Assembly (NCBI GenBank): GCA_964006375.1
Contig: OZ023266.1
Location: 161,006,575-161,070,574 of the forward strand
Direction: 5' to 3'
Origin: Tillus elongatus
Lineage: Eukaryota > Arthropoda > Insecta > Coleoptera > Cleridae
DNA: 64,000 bases
Shown here in pieces: positions 10,644 to 24,056 of this stretch; the stretch's first letter is position 1; each line of letters starts with the position of its first letter. The notes beneath the pieces were generated by a model that ran no database searches, had not been told where the DNA came from, and was given only the letters and a program-made list of their open reading frames with translations. The translations under genes and the position numbers were made by a program.

Positions 10644-12989
10644 TATTCATGTGTTGGCGGACGTTATTTCTAAAATAGTGCGTTGTTTACCTTGTTATAA
10701 TGTTAGTGACCATTACTGCTGCAGTTGTTTAATGTGCATGTGTGGCCTGTGCTTGGTATGTGGCATGTTATTTCTTTCCTACATTGTTTCTTCAATGAGG
10801 AAATTGCCATGTCGCACGCTGCTAAAATACAAGGTCGAAGGTTGTCTACTCCGAGGGCCGGACCTACTTCGTTTGCTTGATTTGCTAAAGGTAAATGTTC
10901 TGTAAATGTATTGTTCCCTTTTTAAATTTCGATCATTTGGCAGTATTTGCTATGGTATGTTCTCTTTTCGCTTTACATACTTGGGTACTCATATTGTTAG
11001 ATGGGTTTTCCTTCCTGTAGCGTTCCAGTTGTGACAGGGGCGGTGGGTCTGCTTCGTCGTGGGTATTTTCCTTCCCCTCCCACGTGCATACACCCTCGTT
11101 GCATAAACCACGAGAAAAATTTCTTGTTCATATCCCCCAAGGAAGTATCGGGATCTGGGGCGAAGGGGTGCTGTGCGGAGTAGGCAGGGTTTAAGGCTTC
11201 AAGATCTTTCAAGACGTTTTTTTCGCATTCTCTGCTCATATTTCCTCTTTACTACATACCCCGCCTAGCTCCCCTATTCACTCCTGGTCCCGTAACTTCC
11301 TTGGGAGGTGTGAACAAGAAATGTTTCTTGTGGTTTGTGTATCCAGGGGGGTCCTAGGCAGGTTTCTAAAAAAAATTTGAAAAGCGTTCAGGAGGTAATC
11401 TGCAAATTTACCGCGAATTTCTTTAAAAAACTTTTTTTGCAATACCTGCATACAACACTGACTTCATCAAATAAGAATAATAACAAAGTATGTGCCAAAG
11501 TAACTGTATTCTCCTTTGCTATTTACTTTTAAGAATCCCCTCAGGAAGTTTAAAAGGCCAAATGTGACAGTATTTGAAGGGAGATCAGATGACGTGAAAG
11601 AAACCCACGTGGGCTCTGCGGAGACAAGGAAGCACCCCCGAAACACATGTTGCAAGACGAGGACGGAATTAGATCAATAACTGAGCAGGAGAATACAGAA
11701 GCAAGGGTATCTATGTGCTCTATGCATTGTGACCTGCCCAATTCTAATAATTGTATCAATTGAAAGCTTATCAAAAATGAAAACAAGATGCATCCCGCTC
11801 ATCTCTATTAGACCGGCTAATATATTCATAGCCAACAACGTTAATAAACGCAAATTTATTCGGTCAATTGTCGTGCTTATTATTTTGTTACACAATAAAC
11901 AATAAAAACACTTAAGCCTGCCTATTCAACTCGACGTTAATTTGTTAAAGACGTTCCGATTGCGCAAAGTAAAAGGTGTCATTGTTTTAACACCAGTTTA
12001 ATTTACCACTGTCCTTGTTTATTATTTCTGTCTATGTGGTAAATTGTTACAGGTTAAATTACAGATTACAGACATTACAATAATATGCAAAAAATAGAAT
12101 TACAAGAAGTTATATTGCATGACACCAATTCATATAACGAAAGCCCTTGAAAAATTAGAACATATTTGTTAAAATAACACCTGTAACTAATAACTTACCT
12201 ATTTTTTCCAGCAGATGATTTTCGTCATATCGGAAACAGGTAAGATTTCATAATGGAACACAAATGCACAAATCTGTTTAAATATCTGAACGAAACGGGG
12301 TTGTGTACCGATAATATTTACCTTTTTTGTCACTAATTACCTGTGTTAACTATTTTCCGAAGTTTGTACGGCGAAATTCACTTGCCATTCTGTCTGAACT
12401 AGATACACAAGATAAATTCTGGGAACCCTTTCACGCCGACGTTCTACACATGTTTTAGACTGAGCCGACTAGATTCGATGTTTTTTATGATAAAAGAGAT
12501 GCATAGTTCCCGTAAAGTTAGAATTACAGTATCGACTAGTTGCAATGACCGAGCGTAGATTTCAAAATGTTACTATCTTTGTCGGGCACATACGCTGGAT
12601 TTATCCTAAAAAGTAAAAAGACAGAGAGCAGGATTGATAAGAAACAGCAGGAAAATTGGTATTTTAACTCGCTTGCCATCTACCGGCTGTTAGTTAAATC
12701 CGATTTAAACTAAATAGTTTTCTATTCGACTAGTCTTTAGTTTTCTCTTTATTTTACAAACCAAAATAAAATTGACTTTGTTTTAGTCAATGTTAATTAG
12801 AGGTTTGCTATTGGACTCTATCGTTTGTACGACTACAGACGAAAGGTAATGAATTTACCTGACATAAAAGAAAACTAGGCTTATAAGATTTATAGCGAAT
12901 TTTCATTACAATAATTCAAATTAAAAATAGCGGTTGGTGAAGCTTTGCAAGAATTTCATCAAATAAGCGCGAATTAAAATCCCTAGAAC
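10644..12989. other. 2.3 kb without a recognised gene
   Basis: Several short frames are present, none with a recognisable domain. The one structure I can support is the inverted repeat at 11101-11341. A family X fragment (AGCGAATTTTCATTACAATA) lies near 12895. Confidence 0.5.
11101..11341. repeat. Inverted repeat (about 57-bp arms)
   Basis: The left arm (about 11101-11160) has AAACCACGAGAAAAATTTCT and CCAAGGAAGTATCGGG. The right arm (about 11284-11341) has CCCGTAACTTCCTTGG and AGAAATGTTTCTTGTGGTTT. The arms are inverse complements with a few mismatches, separated by about 120 bp of GC-richer sequence. Confidence 0.7.
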
Positions 12990-13690
12990 CAAATAATGGG
13001 TGTCCCAGTTTTCCTGTTCCAACCGGATATCTCGTCTGCCTTAACGGTTGTAGTTTTGAAATCTTGGCTATCGCGAATATGCTTAGAAATCTTTAAAAAA
13101 AACTGGTAAGCAAAATGGTAAAACTTCCGGTTTAACCAGAAGTGACAACAACTTTTGATTTTTTTTAATGACCCTGTATATATTTTCCAAAATTTGGAGT
13201 TTATGTCACATTTCCTTTACAATAATGTATAAAAATTCATATTTATACCTAAATTCGCTTGAAAGAAGCAGGTTAAAAGAAGTTAAAATAAAAAATATAT
13301 ATTACAGCACCATTTGTACCTATCCACCTTCAGGAAAAATTTCACGGAGGTCTTCTGTAACCACTCGAGCGTTGTGAGCAGGTGCACAGTCTTGCTGGAA
13401 AAACATCTTATGACGCAAATTCAAGGGAATATTTTCCAACAATACTGGAAGCTCATTGTTTCCGGAAATTCCAAATACAATTCCGAATTCTGATTCGGTT
13501 AAAAAACTTTGGTCCAGCAATGTATCCATCAATAACGTCATCCAGTAAGGATTTTCAGCAGCCCAATACTGGCAATTATGACAATTAACTGTGTCATTAT
13601 TGTGTAAACGACTCTCATCTGATCATAAGATGTGACCCAAAATTCCTTCATCTTGCGCAATAGTTAGCCATACCAGAAATTCAAAGCTTC
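12990..13690 (-). pseudogene. Tc1/mariner-type transposase relic (M3)
   Basis: Read on the minus strand from about 13690: a segment ending SDESRLHNN with the first Asp, then CQYWAAENPYW, then (13541-13320) FFQQDCAPAHNARVV with the second Asp, ending at FPEGG. The C-terminal third, with the last Asp, is missing. Sequence between the first and second motifs is shortened. Mariner-like end sequence (GGGTGTCCCAGTTTTCC) lies near 13000. Dead fragment of a family distinct from M1 and M2. Confidence 0.7.
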
Positions 13691-13702
13691 TACTATAGCA
13701 GG

Positions 13703-15785
<2,083 letters not shown>

Positions 15786-15789
15786 TAAT

Positions 15790-16012
15790 ATTAATAATAA
15801 CACCACAGTAGACAAACTCCGCACCCAGAAGTCTTTGACTTGTGCGGGGGGAGCTTACATACACATATAGACAAAGGACACCACCCATAACTCATCAGAA
15901 GCCGGCCTTTCCACACTCGAGTGAAAAAGACCGACTGTCCGAATACGGGACTCGAACCCGCGACCTCCTGGTCCAATTCGAAAGGTTACTCACCTCGCGA
16001 ACTGAGCCATTA
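15790..16012 (-). repeat. tRNA-derived SINE-like unit
   Basis: On the minus strand, box A-like TGGCTCAGTTCG (16009-15998) and box B GGTTCGAGTCC (15958-15948) have the spacing of a tRNA gene. They are followed by a non-tRNA body. This is the structure of a SINE with an internal RNA polymerase III promoter. No 3' partner LINE was identified. Confidence 0.6.
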
Positions 16013-16049
16013 AACCTACTTTGTGAATTTTAAGTAATTTAGTACACAA

Positions 16050-16480
16050 TATGTAGTGTTTTCCAAATTAAAAATAAAATCTGAAAGACATGCATTGAAA
16101 CGACTTAGTGGTTAAAGTCCACTGCCTGACAGACATAGTAGTTAATTGCCACGCGTAGATTGATTCATACAGCAGGTATAAACCATACATGAACGATAAC
16201 CAAACTAAATAAATAACAGGCATAAAACATACTACCCGAACCAACAATCGGAAAATCTCGGCCACGAATATCGCAAATGATAGACGACATGAAATTAAAA
16301 ATTTGGCAAGTGATTGTTATTTAACTGGAGGATTCAATCAATTTTTGAAATACACCATATTTGTAGCTTGATAAACTGCCCCAAATAGTTTTAGCACAGC
16401 ATATATATATATATTTTGCTGTGGTTTTAGACTGAAAGTGTAGCATAATATAGTAGAAATGTAAACAAAATCGATGTGGA
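16050..16480. other. No gene recognised
   Basis: AT-rich; only short frames. Confidence 0.4.
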
Positions 16481-16494
16481 AGTAATAACTTGAC

Positions 16495-16570
16495 GTTTCT
16501 ACTGGGAATTGGACCCTGGACCCTTGGATCCAGAGGCACACGTTCTTACCCTTGGACCACCGAGACTGCT
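16495..16570 (-). repeat. tRNA-like pseudogene or SINE head
   Basis: Minus strand: GTCTCGGTGGTCCAAGGG resembles an acceptor/box A region, and GGGTCCAATTCCCAG (16516-16502) resembles a T arm with box B. I cannot pair a clean anticodon arm, so a functional tRNA is not claimed. Confidence 0.45.
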
Positions 16571-16791
16571 TACCAATATGTTAAATTTACGATTATTTAA
16601 ATTTCATTGCGCTTAAAATATTGTGAAAAATATTTTTGACAAAATTTGCATATTGCGCAGTACCCTAGATGGTAGATTGTTTATGGAGTCATATAGACCT
16701 TTTGGCCTCTCAGGGCTAAGACCCCAATGGGTCTTTTGTGCATGACTTTTTCCTAATAGTTGCCCAAAACGTTTAGACTTTTTATGTAGTC

Positions 16792-19149
16792 CAGGTATGG
16801 GCAACCTTTGCTTAGCTGAGGGCCTAATTTCGGGACTTAATCAGGTCGCTGGCCGTAGGCAAGAACTAAGTAGGTAGTAGTGAATAAAAAGCCACAAAAA
16901 TGCACACATTTTTTCACTAATAATTATAATAGCATAAACAAACATATAAAAATATAAAAAGCAAATTAATAAAAAAAATATAGAAAAATGAAATTAAAAT
17001 TAATGAGATACTTGAGTTTGAAGCTCATAAACAAAATAATAAATATTTGGGTCAATATCAGTAGTACATAGGCGCAAAGTGTTTTCTAAATTAACATCTG
17101 ATAGCCGAGTACAATGCTCATTTTTATTAATTTTCATGATTGAAACAGGCTGATCACATTTATACGTGCTTCCGAATGTGCAAATTATTTTTCATGCGAA
17201 AACTCTCAGCTGTGGACACTTTTCTTCTGTAAAATTCGCTTAGTTCCAAATCATCAAATTTAGACTTCAAATATGAGTCTTCTTGAAGCTCGATCAACTC
17301 CATTTGTAGGCGAAGCGGATCATCTTTCACATTACACTTACAAGGATTTGCAAAATATTGAAAGTGCTGTCCATATTCTTAAAATCGGAAAATAGATCAG
17401 TGAATTGCTCTGACAGTAGTTCCAGTTCTTCAGCATAGCGACCGTCTTCAATGTTTTCGTGACTGGATAATGTTAAAAAATGAAAACAATTTTTACTTCT
17501 CATTTATGTTTCCCACAAGCGAATTTTGTTTTGAAAAGCTTTAAGATGACTGAACAGCTGACTTACGAATTCCCCTTGTTTTTGAAGCTTTAAGTTCAGG
17601 TCGTTTATGTGTCCTGTGATGTCTACCAGGAATACCAAGTCACAAAGCCAAGTTGGATCACAAATTTGCAACAATGTTTTCTCTTTCATTTCCATAAAAT
17701 CTGGTATTTATTTTCTAAATTCATAAAACCTTTTTAGCATTTTACCTTTGCTTAGCCACCTTACTTCGCAATAATATGTCGCATCATCGTGTTCTGAAGA
17801 GATTTCATCCAAAAATGCTTTAAACTAGCGATGGTTAAGACCGCGAGATCTAATGAATTTAATGGCATTTACTACCACATCCATAACATTCTTCAGTCGA
17901 ATGGACTTAGAACACAAGTTTTGTTGGTGAATAATGCAATGCAGAATTATTAAATCACATTCTTGCACATTCATAGCGGTTGCTCTTTCCTTCAGAATTC
18001 CGATAAAACCTTTTCGTGAACCGACCATTGAAGGCGCACCAACTGTACATACTCCAACTAATTTACACCACTGCAAACTACATTGTTCAAAAGTATTTTG
18101 CACCTCGGCAAACATATCTTTTCCAGTAGTGGTCCCTTGTAGCGGCCATAAAGCCAGTAATTCCTCTGTCACTACATATTCCTCATCAACACCTCGTATA
18201 AAAATAGCTAACTGGGCTGTGTCAGATAAATCTGTACTCTCATCCAAAACAATCGAAACTGCTTGAAAACCAGCCAATATATCGGTCATTTTTGTTTGTT
18301 TGAAATCACTAGCCATCATATCTATACGTCGAACAACAGTACGTCGCGATTAGCTCACTTTCTTAAACTCTTTCTTATTTTCTGGGCACAAAAGTTCTGC
18401 AACATCTACTATACACTCTTTAACAAACTGTCCCTCAAAAAATGACTGCGATGTTTTCGCTATTTTGGAACGAATTATAAAACTAGCTTTAACAACATTG
18501 TCTAGATTTGATTTTTGTGAATGGAACATTGGTTGCTGTTTCCCTTAATCGATAATGACTTTTTAAATTTTATCCTTTCTTAACTGGCCCGTGAGTAATT
18601 ATATTGAGCGAAATGCCTGCTGGAGTAATGCCGCTTCATATTGTATTCTTATAAAACAGAAATTGTTTCATTGCATAACAAACACATGGGTTTACCACTG
18701 TGCAAGATAAAAAGTATTCATCAGTCCATTTGTCTTGGAATTGACGACATTCTGTGTCCACTTTCTGCTTTTTTAAACCAGACACGTTAATGGAATTTGC
18801 TTGAATATTTCTCGCGTCATTCTCTCGACCGAATATGCAATGCGAACTTTATCAGTTGTTACGAAGTACCGAGATGACACGCACGCTGAGCGGTTTATAT
18901 ATTACCCACAATAAGCAACTAGAATACTCTCGATCGTATGCGCGTACTTCAAGCGCATGGGGCGGCTTCCCGAATATTTATCTGTTTGTCTCTTTCTAAC
19001 GACTATTTCTGACTCGATTTGTGGCGTTCCACTACGTAAGCTTAATAACATAATTTATCTATTTGTATTGATATCGTTATTTGAATTGTTTGAATCCCTC
19101 GCGGGTCAGATTGAAGCTGGTGGAGGGCCGGGTGTTGCTCATATATATG
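16792..19149 (-). mobile_element. hAT element, decayed, with 8-bp target duplication
   Basis: The left end starts CAGGTATGGGCAACC. The inverse of the right end starts CATATATATGAGCAAC, a degraded match. Flanks are ATGTAGTC (16784-16791) and ATGTAATC (19150-19157), an 8-bp duplication with one change. 8 bp is the hAT length. The transposase on the minus strand fills the element. Confidence 0.6.
17040..18800 (-). pseudogene. hAT transposase (ZBED/GTF2IRD2-like)
   Basis: N-terminal BED-type zinc finger region near 18790-18590 (WTDEYFLSCSGKPMCLLC, then KRHYSSRH). Next is the RNase H-like core at 18319-17825 with VSIVLDESTDLSDTAQ, which carries a catalytic Asp. ILHCIIHQQNLCSKS follows. After a stop, YCEVRWLSKGKMLKRF and the 17695-17504 frame (LCDLVFLVDITGHINDLN) continue the domain. 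In-frame stops and frameshifts break it at least five times. It is in the group of hAT proteins that includes EPM2AIP1, ZBED5 and GTF2IRD2, by motif only. No intact catalytic set. Confidence 0.8.
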
Positions 19150-19284
19150 ATGTAATCTATACTATATCTTTCTGGGAGCCACTTTACCTATTTCCTGGGG
19201 TGTTAAGGTTATTAGCCACTGTACTAAATATCTAAGTGCCGACAAGGTCACTCAGAATCTTTATGAGCTCCTGGACAGTGACAC

Positions 19285-19420
19285 TCTCGTGGCACAGGTT
19301 TCTATGTGTCAGCCTGCAAAGCGATAAGTCCCGCGTTCGATTCCCCGGCGGGCCAATTAGAAATTAACCTCGTCTGGTAAATTGGAAAAGATTGTGCTAA
19401 GCGCCTGAGATGCAGTAGCC
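19285..19420 (+). repeat. tRNA-derived SINE-like unit
   Basis: Box A-like TGGCACAGGTTTCTATGTG (19290-19308) and box B GCGTTCGATTCCCCG (19333-19347), then non-tRNA sequence. It lies about 200 bp upstream of CFAP161 on the same strand. Confidence 0.55.
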
Positions 19421-19621
19421 GTTAAAAAAAACCGACTTCACAAACTTCGACCAAAATTAAACCCTAAATCCTAATTTATATGCATGTCAAAATGATGAAT
19501 TTGTTCCAGACAAGCGTGTTTATTTAAACAAGGGTATCAATACTTAGACATCAGATAAATGTCAAACTAATGTTTTACTTCAAAATTTCGTTTTAATATT
19601 ATTTGTACATATTTCTTTGTA

Positions 19622-20521
19622 ATGAATGATCCAGAGAAAGATGAAGTATGGAGAAATAGAATAGTATACTCCTTACCTGTTCGCGAAGGCAAGTGGAATG
19701 AAGAAATCGCAGCTCGAAGAGGAAAAGAAGAGCTCACAGCATACAAAAGAGATCACTGTCAACTACTGGTCCAGAAAACTAGAAAAATGTTAAGAAATTT
19801 ACTTCGTCCAACCACACTGGTTGTGGAATCACCTTACATTATGTATGGTAGAAACTATCTAATAAAAGCATGTGATATACCAAATAAATTGAACACAAAT
19901 GATAAATCTTATGGACTCTACCTCAGTGGTTTAATAACAGAAAAAGAGATAGACTATATCCAACACTTGGTCCACGGATGCATTATAACAGCTTCACCTA
20001 ACCGTCAACCATGTGCTCGCAATACGTTTTCATTAATAGGCAGCGATTCTGACAAAGACGGGCAATATGTTTGTTATGGCGATGATTTTTATATCGGAAT
20101 AGAAGATACTGGCGCTGGTGTACCACTATATGTACAGTGTGAACAATCAACTGTGGAGAATTTCGGTGGACATTTAAATGTTCGTTTATCTCAGAGTCCA
20201 GACATCTACTGCAGGTTTAAAATATTCCACTGGAATCCGCAACTGAGATATGAAACGATGGGTAATGGTTTTCAACCAAATGCGAGGGTTGTTATCCAAC
20301 ATACGGCAACTGGTAGGAATTTGGCTGCAGAATATTCCAACTGGATGCCAACATTTTTTGGTGCTGAATGCGTTGTTAGTTGCCATACTTATAGGAATTC
20401 CCACAAAATGGAAACGGCTGAGAATTTCTGGAGTTTTGTTGGTACTGAAAAGACGAATCTTAATCTGTACGTTCGAGCTGCTAAAGGTGAAGATATCCCA
20501 ATGGAAATGATAAATTTTTAA
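19622..20521 (+). CDS. CFAP161: Cilia- and flagella-associated protein 161
   Basis: A single uninterrupted frame of 299 residues, about the length of vertebrate CFAP161. Recognised from REGKWNEE near residue 21; the LLVQKTRKMLRNLLRP segment near 49-64; ARNTFSLIGSD; YGDDFYIGI; WNPQLRYE; ARVVIQHTATGRNLAAE; and AECVVSCHTYRNSHK with FWSFVG near the C-terminus. All fall in the order of the family. CFAP161 is an axonemal protein of the ciliary doublet lumen, so it should act in sperm flagella or sensory cilia. The start is the first ATG of the frame, directly before conserved sequence. An AATAAA lies 17 bp after the stop. Having no introns, it could be a retrocopy, but it is open throughout and flanked by no obvious target duplication. 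Confidence 0.88.
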   Translation: MNDPEKDEVWRNRIVYSLPVREGKWNEEIAARRGKEELTAYKRDHCQLLVQKTRKMLRNLLRPTTLVVESPYIMYGRNYLIKACDIPNKLNTNDKSYGLYLSGLITEKEIDYIQHLVHGCIITASPNRQPCARNTFSLIGSDSDKDGQYVCYGDDFYIGIEDTGAGVPLYVQCEQSTVENFGGHLNVRLSQSPDIYCRFKIFHWNPQLRYETMGNGFQPNARVVIQHTATGRNLAAEYSNWMPTFFGAECVVSCHTYRNSHKMETAENFWSFVGTEKTNLNLYVRAAKGEDIPMEMINF

Positions 20522-20537
20522 TGATGTATGCTTTAAT

Positions 20538-20543
20538 AATAAA
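20538..20543 (+). promoter_or_regulatory. Polyadenylation signal of CFAP161
   Basis: AATAAA, 17 bp after the TAA stop. Plausible position, though AT-rich sequence makes chance matches common. Confidence 0.5.
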
Positions 20544-20699
20544 TAATATACCAAACATACCTTTCTGTTCAATGTTAAATTTAAACGTAAGCATAAGAAA
20601 TGCAGCTGTAGAGACTTTTTCTATGCCTTCGCAATTACTTATTGTTTTCTTCTCTGTAACAAGTTTTGCATTTTACCAGTTATAGAGAAGAAAAAAATG

Positions 20700-21285
20700 T
20701 TCAGGTCGCAGCAAGTGCATAATAGTAGTGAATTTTCATATGAATTGTACACTATTAGTAAAATACATTATTGAAACTAATACTTTAAATGGACCTGGGA
20801 GGACGGTTTTAGAGGTCCCAGATTATTTGAAGAATTTCTATTTTCTATGAAGCTAGAAAATTATAATTTGGTAGATATATGTATGTACTGCAAGTCTCTT
20901 TAAAAAAATGTGTAACAAATTGCATTAAATTCACAAAAGTTTTTCAGAAAAAATTAATTATTTACAAAGGGGTACCTGCTAAGTTATAAATATGGCATGT
21001 ATTTTCCTTTTAATTGCTTGGATGGTTTTGTTTTAATCAACCCAATCGAACAAATTTTTGCAAACAAAACAAGAACGGTCTTTTTAAAACCAATTGGTAG
21101 TTATCCGCAAAGCTTATTATGCTATTTTACTTTAATTTAGTACCCATGCTGCGTTTACATAGGTGTTACTATAATTCAAGATTGAAGATTCTAGCTTAAT
21201 AGGTAATTGAGTTATCGGATTTCAAATATTTTTACACAAATTCTCTACCATAATGTATTTGCTGCACCCAGACCCTTTTCAACAT
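20700..21285. repeat. TIR-bounded family X derivative
   Basis: Left end GGTCGCAGCAAGTGCATAAT. The right end CCATAATGTATTTGCTGC is the inverse of the same motif. About 580 bp, non-coding. It begins about 180 bp after the CFAP161 stop. Confidence 0.6.
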
Positions 21286-21397
21286 TGATGTACTGTTGCT
21301 GTATCCACACTTTTTGAAAATGACGAAATATTGTAGCTCTCTATGTAAGAGTGACAAACAAGTACGAATAATTGGCTGGTACAGTATACTTGCAGTA

Positions 21398-22456
21398 TGG
21401 TAGGTGCTAGTGGACTTTTCCTTTACGTGATAGTAAAGGATTATTTTCACGCCCGAGGAGGTACCACCCCATGCATCAAGGGGCCGGTGAAGTCCCAACG
21501 GACGTTTCCGGTTCTGGTGTATGAGTCAGTTTCCCTTATAAGCAAAAATGATGATGGCTCCTCCTTGTACAAAATATTCCGCAGGCAAAATACCCCTCCA
21601 TTCGGATCTCCGGGAGAGGGGTGTACAGGGGGCGCCAGCATCAAGATTTAACATATCCTTCTCGAATATATGTGTCCTAAATTCTAACCTGAACTCCGTC
21701 CACCATTTCCTCCAGGCTAATAGGCCCCAACTCCTCTTCCTCACCGAAACTCAAATCAGTGCCAAAAGAGCCACTAATCACCTTAATTTCCCAGGGTATG
21801 AGCTCCTTACTTCCTCGAGATTGCAGGGAGGTGTGTGCGCGTACGTCTGTAGCAATCTACCCTGCACCAGACTCCCCAATTTAGAAGCTAGAAGAAAAGA
21901 CATACTATGGATAAAACTCTCTCCTAGAGCTGCAACTAAATTCATCTGTTGCATTTACCGGTCACCTTCTGACAACAACTTTGTCCAGCTCTTTGACTAC
22001 CTTTCTGAAAAAACCGACCATCTGATTTCCGAATATCCTTCCTCCGAGGTCAGGTCAACAAAGTCCTCTAAAGCTCCAGCGGCAGTAAACCCTTCTGGAC
22101 TCTTGCTAAGTCTATTGGGAATAATTTGTGCAAGAGCACGTTCCCACCTCTTGTCTCAGGGGATGAAATTGTTTCTACCGCCCTGGGCAAGGCTGAACTT
22201 TTTCCTCGTTGTTCGCCGGCAATTCTACTCTCAACCCATCTCCAAATGTTCAACCACCAACAGTCCCCAATGTCACGCATAAAATGACGGATATTATTTT
22301 CAAAACTAAAAAGGTACGAAAGGTGCTCTCTTCTCTTAATACCGGGAAAGCCTCTGGCCTTGACGAGATCCCAGCAATTGTTCTCAAACAATGCGCACCA
22401 GAACTTGCTCCTGTACTGACTTTTCTGTTTCAGACATCTTACAATAGAGGCATATT
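21398..22456 (+). pseudogene. LINE L1, copy B, 5' part with internal deletion
   Basis: 5' end as in copies A and C (GCTAGTGGACTTTTCCTTTA). A continuous frame 21548-22282 encodes APE endonuclease motifs (NRPQLLFLTETQ, GGVCAYVCS, FICCIYRSPSDNNF). After ISEYPSSEV it jumps directly to sequence that lies about 750 bp further on in copy A, so the end of the endonuclease and most of the linker are deleted. RT start at 22209-22496. The element is then interrupted at 22456 by a foldback insertion and resumes at 24057. Confidence 0.8.
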
Positions 22457-23402
22457 TAGTACAGGCAATAGAGGAGCCCGTTACTCTTGTCCATAATGCA
22501 TTAAACTACAGGAGTTATTTTTTTTTGATAGATAGGTTCATAATGACGTACTGAATGTAAAAACACAAAATCCTTACAAATTAGGAGGGCGAAAGTGCCG
22601 CCATTTTGAGAAAAACCGTTTCGGCCTATATCTCCGTAACCGTGCAGTTTAGGCCAAAAATGGTAATGACCTTTATTGTAGATAATTGCATTTCCCATCT
22701 TTTTTGTAAAATAGTTTTTTTTATATCACACAGTTTACAACTTATACGACTATTAGCATTCATTTATTGACTATTTTACCTAAATCTTGGTTAATACGTG
22801 TTTAAGAAATAAAATGCTTATAACTTAACTTTTCAATTAACAAATTTCCTACAATTTTTACTGAAAAGTTTTTTTTTTCTCAAATCAATATTTTAAAAGT
22901 TAGAACGCGTTAAATATTTCACTTTTCAATTGACAAATTTTGCTGGAAATATTTTAGTAAAATGAAGGACAATGACGGTTGAAGCTAAGACTTCAGGCTT
23001 TGTAAAACACTCTTCTTGAGACATTTTCTTTCTATAGCTTATATTAGTTTCAGGTTCTTTGCCTAATTGTTGCCAATTTTCACGTTTTAAATCGCGATTT
23101 TGACGTTTTGGGGGAAACCCCAATTTATTTTTCTATAAATGCCGATAACTTTTTTATCTTTAAACCTACAAAACTAAATTTTGGTAGGTAATTTACCTAT
23201 TATGACATAAACCGGCGTACCAAATTTCGTTGCCTTTACTTTGTTATTTCCGGAGTTATGATTTTTTTTTCGAAAGAAAAACAAAATTTTCCGGGAAAAC
23301 CTGGGCCGATTTTCCTGGCTAACGAACTTATCCAAGCCACTCAAGGTCAAGGTATTTACCAAATTTAATCAAAATGGGCCCATTATTTTTTGAGTTATCG
23401 GT

Positions 23403-23501
<99 letters not shown>

Positions 23502-24056
23502 TGAAACTGACCCCGGATATGTGTTCTAGGGGGCATAATTAGCGCACATTTGAAATTTTTTTTTTAAATTCAAAAGTCGTGGTCTCATTAGTGAATTTTT
23601 TAAAGAAAATTCACTAATATTAATTTGAGAAAAAAAAGTTTTAAGTAAAAGTTCTAGAAAATGTGTCGATGTAGGAAATTTGTCGATTGAAAAGTTAAGT
23701 TATAAGCATTTTATATTTTAAACAATTATTAACAAAGATATAGGTAAAAAAGTTAATAAAATAATGCTAATAGTCGTATAAGTTGTAAACGGTGAGTGAT
23801 ACAAAAAAAATTATTTAACAAAAAACATGAGAAATGCAATTATCTACAATAAAGGTCATTCCCATTTTTGGCCTAAAGTGCACGGTTACGGAGATATAGG
23901 CCGAAACGGTTTTTCTCAAAATGGCGGCACTTCCGCCCTCCTCATTTGTAACGATTTTGTGTTTTTACATTCAGTACGTCATTCTGAACCTATGTATAAA
24001 AAAAATAATAACTCCTGTAGTTTAATGCAGAAAAAAATTCTCTATTGCCTGTACTA
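22457..24056. mobile_element. Foldback/MITE element with about 430-bp TIRs and (AT)n core
   Basis: The ends are TAGTACAGGCAATAGAG and its exact inverse complement. The arms (about 22457-22890 and 23620-24056) match over most of their length, including ATTTTGAGAAAAACCGTTTC and CAACTTATACGACTATTAGC. ATT is duplicated on both sides (22454-22456, 24057-24059), and LINE copy A shows the uninterrupted site GAGGCATATTCCCTAG. The centre is family X core sequence plus an AT array. No transposase. Confidence 0.88.
23406..23496. repeat. (AT)n microsatellite within the foldback element
   Basis: About 91 bp of AT. Left flank is TTTTTGAGTTATCGG, as at 2.98 and 4.08 kb. Confidence 0.95.

Noticed and set aside
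10651..10905. 84-codon Cys-rich frame, and an ATG at about 10810 followed by a GT donor-like site
   Set aside because: The frame from the second ATG stops before the donor and nothing downstream continues it; no homology recognised.
12208..12245. Tiny exon-like segment with TTTTTTCCAG before and AG/GTAAGA after
   Set aside because: About 30 bp with good splice-like borders but no partner exons or recognisable product; chance matches are likely.
16495..16570. Functional tRNA gene
   Set aside because: Box-like words exist but a clean cloverleaf with an anticodon arm could not be drawn.
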